Below are positions 40,063 to 48,298 of a DNA stretch of 64,000 nt, piece by piece. The stretch lies in the NCBI RefSeq assembly GCF_900105025.1, contig NZ_LT629759.1, forward strand, positions 1,364,001-1,428,000. Direction: 5' to 3'. Every line of letters begins with the position of its first letter. The stretch's first letter is position 1. A model generated the notes under the pieces. The model was not told the origin of the DNA and did not search any database. It worked only from the letters and a program-made list of their open reading frames with translations. Position numbers and translations under genes: made by a program. This DNA comes from Parafannyhessea umbonata. GTDB taxonomy: Bacteria; Actinomycetota; Coriobacteriia; Coriobacteriales; Atopobiaceae.

Positions 40063-40163
40063 GCGCACATCCCTCCCGCGCCCGATTGGCGCACATAGGT
40101 CTTCAAACAAAAATACGTCGCATGGGACACCGTTTGCACAGCCATGCACGGCGTCTACGCGAG

Positions 40164-40206
40164 CTCGCCCGCGCCAAGCCGTAAGGCCAGCGCGGGCGAG
40201 AAGAGC
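40164..40206. promoter_or_regulatory. Hairpin carrying the GGGCGAGAAGAGC motif, downstream of htrA
   Basis: CTCGCCCGCGC (40164-40174) and GCGCGGGCGAG (40190-40200) form an 11-bp perfect stem. Its right arm runs into the motif GGGCGAGAAGAGC (40194-40206), found at several other places in the window. It lies 56 bp past the htrA stop and may act as terminator or 3' stabiliser. Confidence 0.5.
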
Positions 40207-40261
40207 CTGTCTTTGGATTGTATCCCACGCGCGGAAGCCGCACCATGCGGCCCCACGGGCC

Positions 40262-41743
40262 CTAGCTCTGGTTCGAGCTCCCAGACGTGCCGTCCGAGTA
40301 CGAGCCGCCGTGGTTCTGGTTGAGGTAGTCGTAGATCTCCTGCATCAGGTCCTCCTGGGACGTCCCGTTGCCAGACCCGTTGCCGTTGCCATAGCCGTTG
40401 CCCAGGCCGTTGTTCTGCTGCGTGTTCTGCGAGTTCAGCTGGTTCTGCTCCTTCAGCTGCTTCTGGAGCTCAGCGTCGTCGCCCAGCGTCACCTCGACGG
40501 TCTTCTTGGAGTCACCGCGCATGAGCGTCACCTTGACCGTGTCGCCGATGTCGTGCGAGCGCACCGCAAGGATCATGCCGTCCGCGGACGTGATCTCGTC
40601 GCCGTCCACCGCCACGATGATGTCGCCCTTCTTGATGCCGGCCTTGTCGGCGGGGCTGCCGCTCGTGACATCGGCCACGTAGGCGCCCTGGTTCACGGAA
40701 AGCCCGTTCGCTGTGGCGTTCTGGGCGTTCACCGTCTGCATCGTCAGGCCGATGTAGGCGTGCGTCACCGTCTTGCCCGCGATGATGGTGTCCGCGATCT
40801 TCGTGGCATAGTTGCCCGGAATCGCGAAGCCTATGCCCGCGAAGGACTCCGTGTCAGACGAGAAGAGCGTGCAGATGCCAACGAGCTGGCCCTTCGAGTT
40901 CACGAGGGCACCACCGGAGTTGCCCGGGTTGATGGCCGCGTCCGTCTGGATGAGGTTCGTGTAGATGGTCTCCCCGGAGGACGACTGCATCGTCTGGTTG
41001 CGCGCAAGCGAGCTCACGACGCCGGCCGAGACAGACTGGTCCAGGCCAAACGGGCTACCCACGGACATGACCCAGTCGCCCACCACGAGCTTGTCGGAGT
41101 TGCCCACTTCGATCGGCGTCACCTCGTCGTCGCCGATGTTCGCCTTGATGACCGCTATGTCGCTCGAGGCGTCAGACCCCACGACCTTCGCGTCGTAGCT
41201 CTTGTTGTTGATGGTGACGGATATGGAGGTGGCGCCGTCGATCACATGGTAGTTCGTGATGATGTCGCCCTTCTTGTCGTACACGACGCCAGAGCCCAGG
41301 CCCGAGCCCTCGTTCGTCGTGACGTTCACCACCACGACGGACGGAAGCGACTTCGCCGCGGCGGCCTGTGCCGTCGTCGCCTCGTCGGTGTTGTCTATCT
41401 TGATGGTCTTGCCGGCAGTGGACTGCGAGGTGGTGGCGGAAGACGACGTGCTCGCACCGCCCAGGTTGCCCGTGCCAAACAGCGCAAGCGTCACGAGCAG
41501 TGCACCGACGACGCCACCGCACAGCCCCACCAGCGCGTTCCTGAGCGTGTGGCCGCCGTGGCGCCTGCCGCCATCCGACTCCTTGCCTGCATCCGGCGCC
41601 CCCGTGCCGCTCGCGCCCGTCTGGCCCTGGGCACTCTGGGCACCCTGCGCACCAGGCTGAGCCGGACTTGTGCTGACCGTGGGCTGAGCGGCCGTCTGGT
41701 CCATGCCCGGGACGGGTGGACGGCCGTTGTCGTTCTCGCTCAT
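40262..41743 (-). CDS. HtrA/DegP-family serine protease with PDZ domain
   Basis: This 493-residue membrane-anchored protease handles envelope protein quality control. A Gln/Ala/Pro/Gly-rich cytoplasmic leader (1-65) precedes a membrane segment (about 78-90), then a trypsin-like domain with His in TNYHVID (about 166), Asp in SSDIAV and Ser in NPGNSGGAL (about 275), then a PDZ domain (LTMQTVNAQNATANG, KAGIKKGDIIVAVDG). The C-terminus is a low-complexity Gln/Asn/Gly run. AAAGGGG precedes the ATG. The upstream region holds the 13-mer GGGCGAGAAGAGC (41828-41840) in the antisense orientation. Confidence 0.93.
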   Translation of the reverse strand: MSENDNGRPPVPGMDQTAAQPTVSTSPAQPGAQGAQSAQGQTGASGTGAPDAGKESDGGRRHGGHTLRNALVGLCGGVVGALLVTLALFGTGNLGGASTSSSATTSQSTAGKTIKIDNTDEATTAQAAAAKSLPSVVVVNVTTNEGSGLGSGVVYDKKGDIITNYHVIDGATSISVTINNKSYDAKVVGSDASSDIAVIKANIGDDEVTPIEVGNSDKLVVGDWVMSVGSPFGLDQSVSAGVVSSLARNQTMQSSSGETIYTNLIQTDAAINPGNSGGALVNSKGQLVGICTLFSSDTESFAGIGFAIPGNYATKIADTIIAGKTVTHAYIGLTMQTVNAQNATANGLSVNQGAYVADVTSGSPADKAGIKKGDIIVAVDGDEITSADGMILAVRSHDIGDTVKVTLMRGDSKKTVEVTLGDDAELQKQLKEQNQLNSQNTQQNNGLGNGYGNGNGSGNGTSQEDLMQEIYDYLNQNHGGSYSDGTSGSSNQS

Positions 41744-41827
41744 GATGACCCCTTTTCCGTCGGGCGCCACGCGCCCGTCTGTCCTTTGCGTACACCCACA
41801 CTGTACCCGTCGCATGCCGGGGCAGAC

Positions 41828-41840
41828 GCTCTTCTCGCCC
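41828..41840 (-). repeat. Recurrent 13-mer GGGCGAGAAGAGC, htrA upstream copy
   Basis: The minus strand reads GGGCGAGAAGAGC about 85 bp upstream of the htrA start. Other exact copies are at 2641-2653, 20290-20302, 40194-40206 and 50209-50221; a related form (GGGCGAGAAGGAC) makes the palindrome at 62082-62113. Confidence 0.5.
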
Positions 41841-41890
41841 TTGACACGTCAGCAGAACAACGCTTTTGGTTAGCTGAAAACCCAGGCAAC

Positions 41891-41918
41891 AAAAAAACCG
41901 AGCCGCTGGGGACTCGGT
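41891..41918 (-). terminator. Terminator of the GlnR-like gene
   Basis: On the minus strand ACCGAG-N10-CTCGGT is followed by a run of seven T. It lies 20 bp after the stop of the 41938-42612 gene and fits an intrinsic terminator. Confidence 0.85.
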
Positions 41919-41937
41919 CTGCAAATTTATGATGTTC

Positions 41938-42612
41938 CTAGATTTTGAACAGGCAGCCAACACCGCGTACCGTCACGATGTGCGATGCCACCTGTGGGCC
42001 CACCTTCGAGCGGACGCGCCTGATGTGCACGTCGACCGTGCGGGTCCCGCCGCAGTACTCGAAGCCCCACACGCGGTGCAGCAGCGTCTCGCGCGAGTAC
42101 GCGCGCGAGGGGTGCGTCGCCAGAAACGAGAGGAGCGAGTATTCCATGAGCGTCAGGTCGACGGGCTTCTCGTCGATGTAGACCTGATACGTCGCGAGGT
42201 TGATGGTCATGTTGTCCACGGTGACGATGTCCGCCGGGGCGCTCTCCTCGCCGGGCCACAACAGCAGCGCGCAGCGCACCTCGAACTCCGCCTCGCTTGC
42301 CGTGGAGGTGATGAAGTCGTTCCTGCCCTGCGCGGGAAGGTGGAGCGAACCGAGCTTCGACTCGTCCTGGATGACGAGCGTGGGGATGAACCCGTTGTCA
42401 GAGACGTACGAATCCACTGCGTTGATCGTGTCCTGCTCGAGCCCGTTGGAGTCGAGCACCACCAGGTCAAAGTCGTGACCAGAGGAAATCGCCTGCGAGA
42501 AGGTCTCCGGCGTCGTCGGTAGGATCGACACGTCCAGGGCATGTTTCAGCTCTCGCATACGCTCGATGTACCGAGAGGTCTTTGCGACTAACAGGATGTT
42601 CTTATGGTGCAT
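41938..42612 (-). CDS. GlnR-like orphan OmpR-family regulator
   Basis: This 224-residue protein has an atypical N-terminal receiver (ILLVAKTSRYIERMREL; putative Asp in VVLDSNG) without obvious acidic-pocket residues, and a C-terminal winged helix (YSLLSFLATHPSRAYSRETLLHRVWGFEY, GGTRTVDVHIRRVRSKVG). The winged helix closely follows that of actinobacterial GlnR, which controls nitrogen assimilation and is an unphosphorylated orphan regulator. No histidine kinase is nearby. The neighbours are an amino-acid ABC system and a GS homologue whose upstream region carries a GlnR-type box. The ATG at 42612 was chosen because the receiver begins there. Symbol glnR is likely but not proven. Confidence 0.75.
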   Translation of the reverse strand: MHHKNILLVAKTSRYIERMRELKHALDVSILPTTPETFSQAISSGHDFDLVVLDSNGLEQDTINAVDSYVSDNGFIPTLVIQDESKLGSLHLPAQGRNDFITSTASEAEFEVRCALLLWPGEESAPADIVTVDNMTINLATYQVYIDEKPVDLTLMEYSLLSFLATHPSRAYSRETLLHRVWGFEYCGGTRTVDVHIRRVRSKVGPQVASHIVTVRGVGCLFKI

Positions 42613-42645
42613 CCGCGGCCCCCCAACCCACAATGCTCGCCACGC

Positions 42646-42711
42646 AAAAACCGAGGGCACCCTAAGGTGCTCTCGGCCTACATTATCATACATTACAAGT
42701 TGCGATGTAAA
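42646..42711 (-). promoter_or_regulatory. Promoter with terminator-like hairpin in the GlnR-like gene leader
   Basis: On the minus strand TTTACA (plus 42706-42711), an 18-bp spacer and GATAAT (42682-42687) form a promoter. Transcription would begin near 42675, at the edge of the hairpin CCGAGGGCACC / GGTGCTCTCGG (42651-42676), which is followed by five U. The hairpin may end the upstream glnQ-type transcript, or attenuate this gene. Confidence 0.55.
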
Positions 42712-42795
42712 CTCTCGCGCGCTGAAGCAAAAAACTGCATCTTGCCGTACGTAACGCCCATCAGGAGCTACGAGAGCCTAAAGATCCGCAATATC

Positions 42796-43659
42796 CTATC
42801 TGATGTTGCCTAGGAACTCCTTCGTGCGCTGCGTCTTCGGGTGGTCGAACACCTCCTCGGGCAGGCCCTGCTCCACCACGACGCCACCTTCCATGAACAC
42901 GACGCGGTCCGCGACGTCGCGGGCGAAGCCCATCTCGTGCGTGACGACGATCATGGTCATGCCGCTATGCAGCGCGAGGTCCCTCATGACGTTCAGGACG
43001 TCGCGCACCAGCTCCGGGTCGAGCGCGGAGGTCGGCTCATCGAACAGGATGACCTTCGGGTGCATGGCGACGGCGCGCGCGATGGCGACGCGCTGCTGCT
43101 GGCCGCCGGAAAGCTGGGGCGGCTTGTAGTCCGCGCGGTCCGCAAGGCCCACGGCCTCCAGCTGCTTCATGGCCTCGGCGCGAGCCTCGTCCTTGGGCTT
43201 CTTCAGGACCTTCACCTGACCCACCATAACGTTCTCGAGCGCGGTCATGTGCGGGAAGAGGTTGAAGCCCTGGAACACCATACCAAGGTCGCGGCGCAGC
43301 ATGTTCACGTCGGTCTTCTTGGTACCGGTGATCTCCTTGTCTTCGATGAGGATGTGGCCGGCGGTCGGCGTCTCGAGCAGGTTGATGCAGCGCAGCATCG
43401 TGGACTTGCCGGAGCCGGACGGCCCCAGTACCACGACGATCTCGCCGTTCCACACGTCCAGGTTCACGTCGCGCAAAACCGGCGTGTCCGTGAACGTCTT
43501 GTTAAGGTGCTCGATGCGGACGATGGGGTGCTCGCCCTCCTCGAAGTGGTGCCTCGTCAGGCTCTTGTCGCGCTCGTAGGCCACGCGCGCGGCCTCTCCT
43601 GCGTCCATCGCGGGAGGCACCTCGACGGCTTCGATCTTGTGTCCGTTCTTTCCAAACAT
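42796..43659 (-). CDS. Polar amino-acid ABC transporter ATPase
   Basis: This 287-residue ATPase has Walker [10 protein letters not shown] near residue 80, Q-loop [10 protein letters not shown], signature LSGGQQQR and Walker [15 protein letters not shown]. The first 45 residues ([19 protein letters not shown]) are an extension not usual in GlnQ-type proteins. The ATPase powers polar amino-acid import with the fused binding-protein/permease 3 bp upstream. The stop is followed by a hairpin at 42651-42676. Sequence similarity is to the GlnQ/ArtP group, so glutamine or other polar amino acid is likely; specificity is inferred. Confidence 0.88.
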   Translation of the reverse strand: MFGKNGHKIEAVEVPPAMDAGEAARVAYERDKSLTRHHFEEGEHPIVRIEHLNKTFTDTPVLRDVNLDVWNGEIVVVLGPSGSGKSTMLRCINLLETPTAGHILIEDKEITGTKKTDVNMLRRDLGMVFQGFNLFPHMTALENVMVGQVKVLKKPKDEARAEAMKQLEAVGLADRADYKPPQLSGGQQQRVAIARAVAMHPKVILFDEPTSALDPELVRDVLNVMRDLALHSGMTMIVVTHEMGFARDVADRVVFMEGGVVVEQGLPEEVFDHPKTQRTKEFLGNIR

Positions 43660-43662
43660 CGG

Positions 43663-45879
43663 CTATGCCTCCTGACCTGCATGGGATCTGAACGGGGCGG
43701 TAAGCGCGTCAAGCGCGCTGAAGCTCTGCCCAGAGGCCGGCTTGCCGTCTGGCGAGAGGCTCTTCTCGCCCTCCTCGGCACCCTCCGCGGACGTCGCGGC
43801 CCTTTTGCCGCCGGGCCTGGGTCCTCCGCCGTTCTCCGCGTCGGCGAGACGCTTCTCGACGATGCCGACGACCTTGATGAGCGGCAGCGTGACGATGAGG
43901 TAGTAGATGGCCGCGGCCATGTACGGGGTGATGTTGCCGGAGACGGTGGTGAGGTTCTTCGAGAACATCATGAGCTCCATGACGCCGACGGAGGACAGGA
44001 GCGACGTGTCCTTGTAGGAGGTGATGAAGTCGCTCGTGACGGTGGGCATGACGCGGCGCACCATCTGGGGCAGGATGACCGTGAACATGGTCTGCCCGCC
44101 GTTCATGCCGAGGGAGGCGGCTGCCTCGTACTGGCCCCTCGGGATGGACTGGATGCCGGCGCGGTAGATCTCGGCCTGGTAGGCGGAGGAGTTAATGGCC
44201 ATCACGATGACGCCCAGTATGTTGTTGTCGATGTTGATGCCGACCATGGGCAGGCCGAAGAACATGATGTAGATCTGCAGGAAGAGCGGCGTGCCGCGCA
44301 GGATGTTGATGTAGACCGAGGCGATGCCCCTGAGCACCCTGAACTTGGAGATCCTCATCATGGCGAACAGCAGGCCGAGCACGATGGCGAACGGGTACGC
44401 CACGACCACGATGAGCAGGCAGAGGAGCCAGCCACCGAACAGCGAGACGAACGAGGTCACGAGGAGCTGAGGCTTGAGGAACATGTTGAGGAACGGAACG
44501 GAGTTCCACGCGCTCACCCATGCCTGGCCGTCGAGCCACATGACGATCTGCTGGACGGGGGTGTTCGCGCTGGTCTTGATGGACGGTGATGCGGGCAGGG
44601 TGCCCTTGACGCCGGCCGCGGTGGTGTAGCTGCCGGTGACCTTGCTCTTGCCGCCCTCGCTCGGGAACTTCATGTCCGTGATCTCGAGGCGCAGGAGCGA
44701 GCCGGTGGGGATCGGGGTCTCGAACTTGATGGTGATGGCGTTGCCGCTCGCCTTCGCGGATCCGTCGATGCTGACGCGCTTCAGGCCCTCAAGCACGGTG
44801 ACCTTCGTCGTGGAGCCGTCGAAGCTCGCACCCTTGGGGAGCTTCAGGGTGACGGACGAGACGCCGTCCTTCACCTTGGTGGTCGCCTCCCAGGTGAGAC
44901 GGGTGTTGATGCCGCCGATGACCTTGTCACCGCCGTCCTCGTTCGGGCGCGCGGTCGCCTTGCTCACGGCGACGGAGCCGGCGTCGCCGGAAAGCGAGGA
45001 CGCGCTCGCGGTCGAGGTGCTCGCGCTCTTCTCCTCGTAGTCGACGCCGAACCACTTCAGCTCGAGCTTAGAGAGGGTGCCATCCTTGCGGCATTGCTTC
45101 AGCGCCTTGTTCAGGGCCTTCGTGAGCGCGGGGTTTTTCTTGCTCACGACGATGCCGTACTGCTCGCCGGTGGGGATCTCCTTCGCGACCGCAAGGTCCG
45201 TGTAGGAGCCCTTGCACTCGTACTGCATGACGGGCAGGTCGGCGACGGCGGCCTTGTACAGGCCCGTCGATACGCCGGAGAGTGCGGCGATCGGGTCGTC
45301 GAGCGCGACGACCGTGGCGTTGGGCAGGTTCTCCTTCACCCAGGACTCACCCGTGGTGCCCGCCTGGACGGCGATGGTGGAGCTTGCGTTGTCAAGCGTC
45401 TTGGTGTTGGCACCGATCTGGTCGGCCGCGCCCCTTGCGGTGACGAGCCCCTGGTTGGAGTCGATGTACGCGTTGGTGAAGTCGATCTCCTTCTGGCGCT
45501 CCTCCGTGATGGTGAAGTTGGAGGCGCCCACGTCGGCCTTGCCGCCCTGCTTGATGGCGGGGATGATGGAGTCGAACTTCATGGGGTTGAGGTACTCGCA
45601 CTCCAGCCCCATCTTCTTGGCGAGCTCCTGCATGAGCTCGACCTCGAAGCCCTTCTTCGTCTGGCCTTCCATGTAGTCGAACGGCGGGTTCGCGAGGTCG
45701 GAGACGACCGTGAGCTTGCCCTTGTGGACGAGGGTCATCTTCTGGGACTCCGCCTTCTTGGCGGAGCCGTCACTCGTCGTCGTACCGCATCCGGAGATAC
45801 CGAGCGCCAGCACGAACGCGAGGGATGCCACCAGCATGACCGGCAGCCTACGCAATCGGACGCAGTTGTTCTTCTTCAT
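43663..45879 (-). CDS. Fused lipoprotein binding protein and permease of an amino-acid ABC transporter
   Basis: The 738-residue protein joins functions usually on separate polypeptides. Residues 1-31 form a lipoprotein signal (LALGISG|C31). Residues about 45-285 are a family 3 solute-binding domain (VVSDLANPPFDYMEG, GKADVGASNFTITEERQ). Residues about 298-440 form an extra beta-rich domain. From about 471 on is an MetI/HisM-like permease (GGWLLCLLIVVVAYPFAIVLG) with the EAA loop YEAAASLGMNGG near 590. A low-complexity tail follows. GGGAG precedes the ATG at 45879. Specificity is unproven; the glnQ-like ATPase 3 bp downstream and the nearby GlnR-like gene suggest glutamine or another polar amino acid. 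Confidence 0.88.
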   Translation of the reverse strand: MKKNNCVRLRRLPVMLVASLAFVLALGISGCGTTTSDGSAKKAESQKMTLVHKGKLTVVSDLANPPFDYMEGQTKKGFEVELMQELAKKMGLECEYLNPMKFDSIIPAIKQGGKADVGASNFTITEERQKEIDFTNAYIDSNQGLVTARGAADQIGANTKTLDNASSTIAVQAGTTGESWVKENLPNATVVALDDPIAALSGVSTGLYKAAVADLPVMQYECKGSYTDLAVAKEIPTGEQYGIVVSKKNPALTKALNKALKQCRKDGTLSKLELKWFGVDYEEKSASTSTASASSLSGDAGSVAVSKATARPNEDGGDKVIGGINTRLTWEATTKVKDGVSSVTLKLPKGASFDGSTTKVTVLEGLKRVSIDGSAKASGNAITIKFETPIPTGSLLRLEITDMKFPSEGGKSKVTGSYTTAAGVKGTLPASPSIKTSANTPVQQIVMWLDGQAWVSAWNSVPFLNMFLKPQLLVTSFVSLFGGWLLCLLIVVVAYPFAIVLGLLFAMMRISKFRVLRGIASVYINILRGTPLFLQIYIMFFGLPMVGINIDNNILGVIVMAINSSAYQAEIYRAGIQSIPRGQYEAAASLGMNGGQTMFTVILPQMVRRVMPTVTSDFITSYKDTSLLSSVGVMELMMFSKNLTTVSGNITPYMAAAIYYLIVTLPLIKVVGIVEKRLADAENGGGPRPGGKRAATSAEGAEEGEKSLSPDGKPASGQSFSALDALTAPFRSHAGQEA

Positions 45880-46227
45880 TCCTATCTCCCCTTCAAGCTT
45901 CCGCTGAAGTCCTCGGGCGCGGCCCGTGCCGCTGTCGCGATGCACGCACGCACCCACCCCACAGACCCGTCGGTCGAGGCCACATGGAGATTGTTACCAA
46001 TATTAAAGTTGATTTGCAAATATGAAAGTTATATATATCGTAATTTCGAATATGGAAATATAATTGTCAAATTTCTGCCTGATAGGAGCAACACTCTACC
46101 TAAGAAATGCCCCAAGACGTACAAAAGCGACCGTCGCATTACGCAAGCGGTCGCTTTGTGCGCGCAAACAGTGTCTCGCACTGATATTGCAGGCACGTTT
46201 ATGCCATATTACCGGAGCGAGTCGAAG
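45880..46227. promoter_or_regulatory. AT-rich intergenic region: ABC operon promoter and GS-like gene terminator
   Basis: This 348-bp region contains no gene I can support. On the minus strand, AAGCGACCG and CGGTCGCTT (plus 46125-46156) pair perfectly and run into TTTTGT, an intrinsic terminator after the GS-like gene. The region 45980-46080 is markedly AT-rich and is the likely promoter zone of the ABC operon. I see only weak, unconvincing matches to GlnR half-sites there. Confidence 0.65.
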
Positions 46228-47565
46228 CTAGACGCCAGCGTAGTACTTCGCACGCTCCCAATCGGTCACGGTAGAGCAGTACTCGTCCCACTCCTTGCGC
46301 TTCTCCTGCGCATAGAAGTCCGTGATGTGCTCGCCGAGCACGTCACGCACGAACGAGCTCGACTCGAAGAGCTCAATGGCCTCGCCGAGGTTGCGCGGAA
46401 GGCGCTCGATACCATTTGCCTCGCGCTCCGCCTCGGAGAGGGTCGCGGGGTCGACCGTCGCCTCCGGCGGGAGCGTGAGCCCCTCCTCGATGCCGCGGAT
46501 GCCGGCGGCAAGGGTGAGGGCGATCGTGAGGTACGGGTTGGCCGTGGGGTCGGGGTTGCGCAGCTCGATGCGGGTGGCCTGGTGCTTGCCGGGCTTGTGC
46601 GTGGGAACGCGCACGAGCGTGGAGCGGTTCTTGCGTCCCCACGTGGTGTATATGGGGACCTCGCCGTTCTCGACGAGCCGCTTGTAGGAGTTCACCGTTG
46701 GGTTAGAGACGAGGGACGTCTCAGGCGCGTACTTCAGGACGCCGGCCATGTAGTGCTGCGCAAGCTCGCTCAGGTGCGCCTCGTTCTGGGTCTTGGGAGC
46801 CCAGAACAGGTTGTTGCCCTCGTGGTCGAAGAGGGACTCGTACAGGAACATGCCCGACCCGAGGCAGCCGCTGATGGGCTTGGGCATGAACGACGCGAAC
46901 AGGCCGTTCTGGTACGCCTCTTGCCTGATCACCACGCGCGCGGTCATGATGTTGTCCGCGCAGCTCCTGGCCTCCGTGTAGCGCAGCTCGACCGCGTTCT
47001 GAGACGGGGACGAAGAGTGGAAGGAGTACGTGACGGGAATCGACATGCGCTCGAGCATGAGCGTGGTGGAGCGGCGGAGGTCCGTCGCGACGTCTGACGT
47101 CGTGAGATCGAAGTAGCCGCCCTTGTCCTGCGGGATGGGGTTGAGGTCGTTGTCGAAGTAGAAGTACTCGATGCGGGGACCGACGTTCAGCACGTAGCCC
47201 TTAGCGTCCGCCTCGCGGAAGACGCGCTCGAGGCAGTAGCGCGAGTCACCCTCGAACGGCTTGCGGGAGGGGGTCTTGATGTCGCAGAACACGCGGGCGA
47301 CGCCCTTCTGCTCCGGTCTCCACGGCAGGATCTGGAAGGTGGTGGGGTCTGGGAAGGCGAGCATGTCCGACTCCTCGGACGAGACGAAGCCCTCCACGGA
47401 CGAGCCGTCGAAGCCGACGCCCTCCTCGAACGCCTCCTCCAGGTCCTCGGAGGAGATCGAGAAGCTCTTGAGCTTGCCCATGACGTCCGTAAACCAGAGA
47501 CGCACGAAGCGGATGTCGCGCTTCTCTACCGTCCTTAGGACAAAGTCGACATTCCTATCACCCAT
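46228..47565 (-). CDS. Glutamine-synthetase homologue with altered active site
   Basis: At 445 residues this matches type I GlnA in length and overall sequence (FDGSSVEGF, MPKPI, TNPTVNSYKR-like SNPTVNSYKRL, DPTANPYL). Several catalytic positions differ: the metal-binding GPEPEFF motif reads GPRIEYF near 129-135; HHEVAPGQHEID reads FHSSSPSQNAVEL near 182-193, so the conserved Glu becomes Ala; and GVNGSGMH reads GCLGSGMF near 233-240, losing the ammonia/glutamate-site His. The ATG at 47565 has AAGGA upstream. It may be a non-canonical ligase or regulatory pseudo-enzyme. A GlnR-type box sits upstream and a terminator follows. Not given a symbol for this reason. Confidence 0.82.
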   Translation of the reverse strand: MGDRNVDFVLRTVEKRDIRFVRLWFTDVMGKLKSFSISSEDLEEAFEEGVGFDGSSVEGFVSSEESDMLAFPDPTTFQILPWRPEQKGVARVFCDIKTPSRKPFEGDSRYCLERVFREADAKGYVLNVGPRIEYFYFDNDLNPIPQDKGGYFDLTTSDVATDLRRSTTLMLERMSIPVTYSFHSSSPSQNAVELRYTEARSCADNIMTARVVIRQEAYQNGLFASFMPKPISGCLGSGMFLYESLFDHEGNNLFWAPKTQNEAHLSELAQHYMAGVLKYAPETSLVSNPTVNSYKRLVENGEVPIYTTWGRKNRSTLVRVPTHKPGKHQATRIELRNPDPTANPYLTIALTLAAGIRGIEEGLTLPPEATVDPATLSEAEREANGIERLPRNLGEAIELFESSSFVRDVLGEHITDFYAQEKRKEWDEYCSTVTDWERAKYYAGV

Positions 47566-47635
47566 GTCAGATCCTTCCATCGCGATGCAAGGCGGTGTAC
47601 CTGCGCACATATCGGTCTTACTGTGGCATACCAAG

Positions 47636-47651
47636 GTTACGCGACTGTTTC
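47636..47651 (-). promoter_or_regulatory. Candidate GlnR box upstream of the GS-like gene
   Basis: The coding strand reads GAAAC-AGTCGC-GTAAC, about 71 bp upstream of the ATG at 47565. The published Streptomyces GlnR site alternates gTnAc and GaAAc half-sites with 6-bp spacers, so both half-sites and the spacing match. Confidence 0.6.
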
Positions 47652-47836
47652 CGAAGCGGCAGCGCCCGCCGAGTCGCCGCCTTGCGCTCGCAAGCGGTCG
47701 AGAGTGTCGTAAGCCGTTAGAATACTAATACATCGGCCGCGGGCGCGCCGCCAGCACCACACATATATATGCGGGTCGCGCAATAGGCGATGCGCGTCTG
47801 GCTCCGCGGGCACTCCCCCCGCACGGGATGGACGCC

Positions 47837-48043
47837 CTACCCGCGTCTTGATGAGTCTCCAAGTGCCTCGTTTGCCTTCGCGACCATGTCCTGCGCAACG
47901 GGGCACTTCCCCTTGCCGGTGGCATGGGCGGCGCACGTTCCCTCCTGGGCGCACCCGGAGCATCCGCCGGAGCCCTTCCGTAGGCTGCGGACGCAAAGCG
48001 CAAACGCGACGGCAATGGCCGCCACGATGATGAAGTCAAGCAT
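47837..48043 (-). CDS. FeoB-associated Cys-rich membrane protein
   Basis: This 68-residue protein has one N-terminal membrane segment (FIIVAAIAVAFALCVRSL) followed by a Cys-rich tail (GGCSGCAQEGTCAAH and GKCPVAQ), as in the FeoB-associated membrane protein family (PF12669). Its role is thought to be in Feo-mediated iron uptake or handling. The ATG at 48043 begins at the membrane segment. The upstream operator-like element at 48077-48095 is shared with feoB, feoA and the HMA gene. It lies apart from the feo operon (about 5 kb away) in an otherwise unrelated neighbourhood. Confidence 0.8.
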   Translation of the reverse strand: MLDFIIVAAIAVAFALCVRSLRKGSGGCSGCAQEGTCAAHATGKGKCPVAQDMVAKANEALGDSSRRG

Positions 48044-48076
48044 GATGTACCTCCATGTCATATCGCACATCATAAA

Positions 48077-48095
48077 TGTAACCTATGGCTAACTT
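48077..48095 (-). promoter_or_regulatory. Putative iron-regulon operator, Cys-rich protein gene
   Basis: TGTAACCTATGGCTAACTT lies 33 bp upstream of the 47837-48043 gene. It keeps the right half (CTAACT) of the shared element and the left half with a 1-base shift. Confidence 0.4.
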
Positions 48096-48298
48096 CATTC
48101 GTACCCCTTACGGCGGCGTCTACACACCACGCCCACGGACGCACCGAAAGCGATGGCATTGCCCTGCATCCGAACGCGGCAAAGCCGGAACGGAACGTGT
48201 TTCTCGCGTGTATTTTTAATCGTGCGCAATTATGTTGTCTACTATATTACTTGACAGGAAGGCGCGGACCCCTCCGCGCCACGTGGAAAGGACAGGCC

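Noticed and set aside
43745-43765. Another copy of the GGGCGAGAAGAGC motif in the permease tail
   Set aside because: It is within coding sequence (Gly-Glu-Lys-Ser) and is explained by the peptide, so it is not counted as an intergenic copy.
45985-46080. GlnR box upstream of the ABC operon
   Set aside because: GTTAC at 45994 is followed after 6 bp by TAAAG, only a partial match to GaAAc; the AT-rich context makes chance matches likely.
47637-47996. A 119-residue minus-strand frame upstream of the GS-like gene
   Set aside because: It overlaps the well-supported Cys-rich membrane gene in another frame and is rich in Arg/Gly/Pro with no ribosome site.
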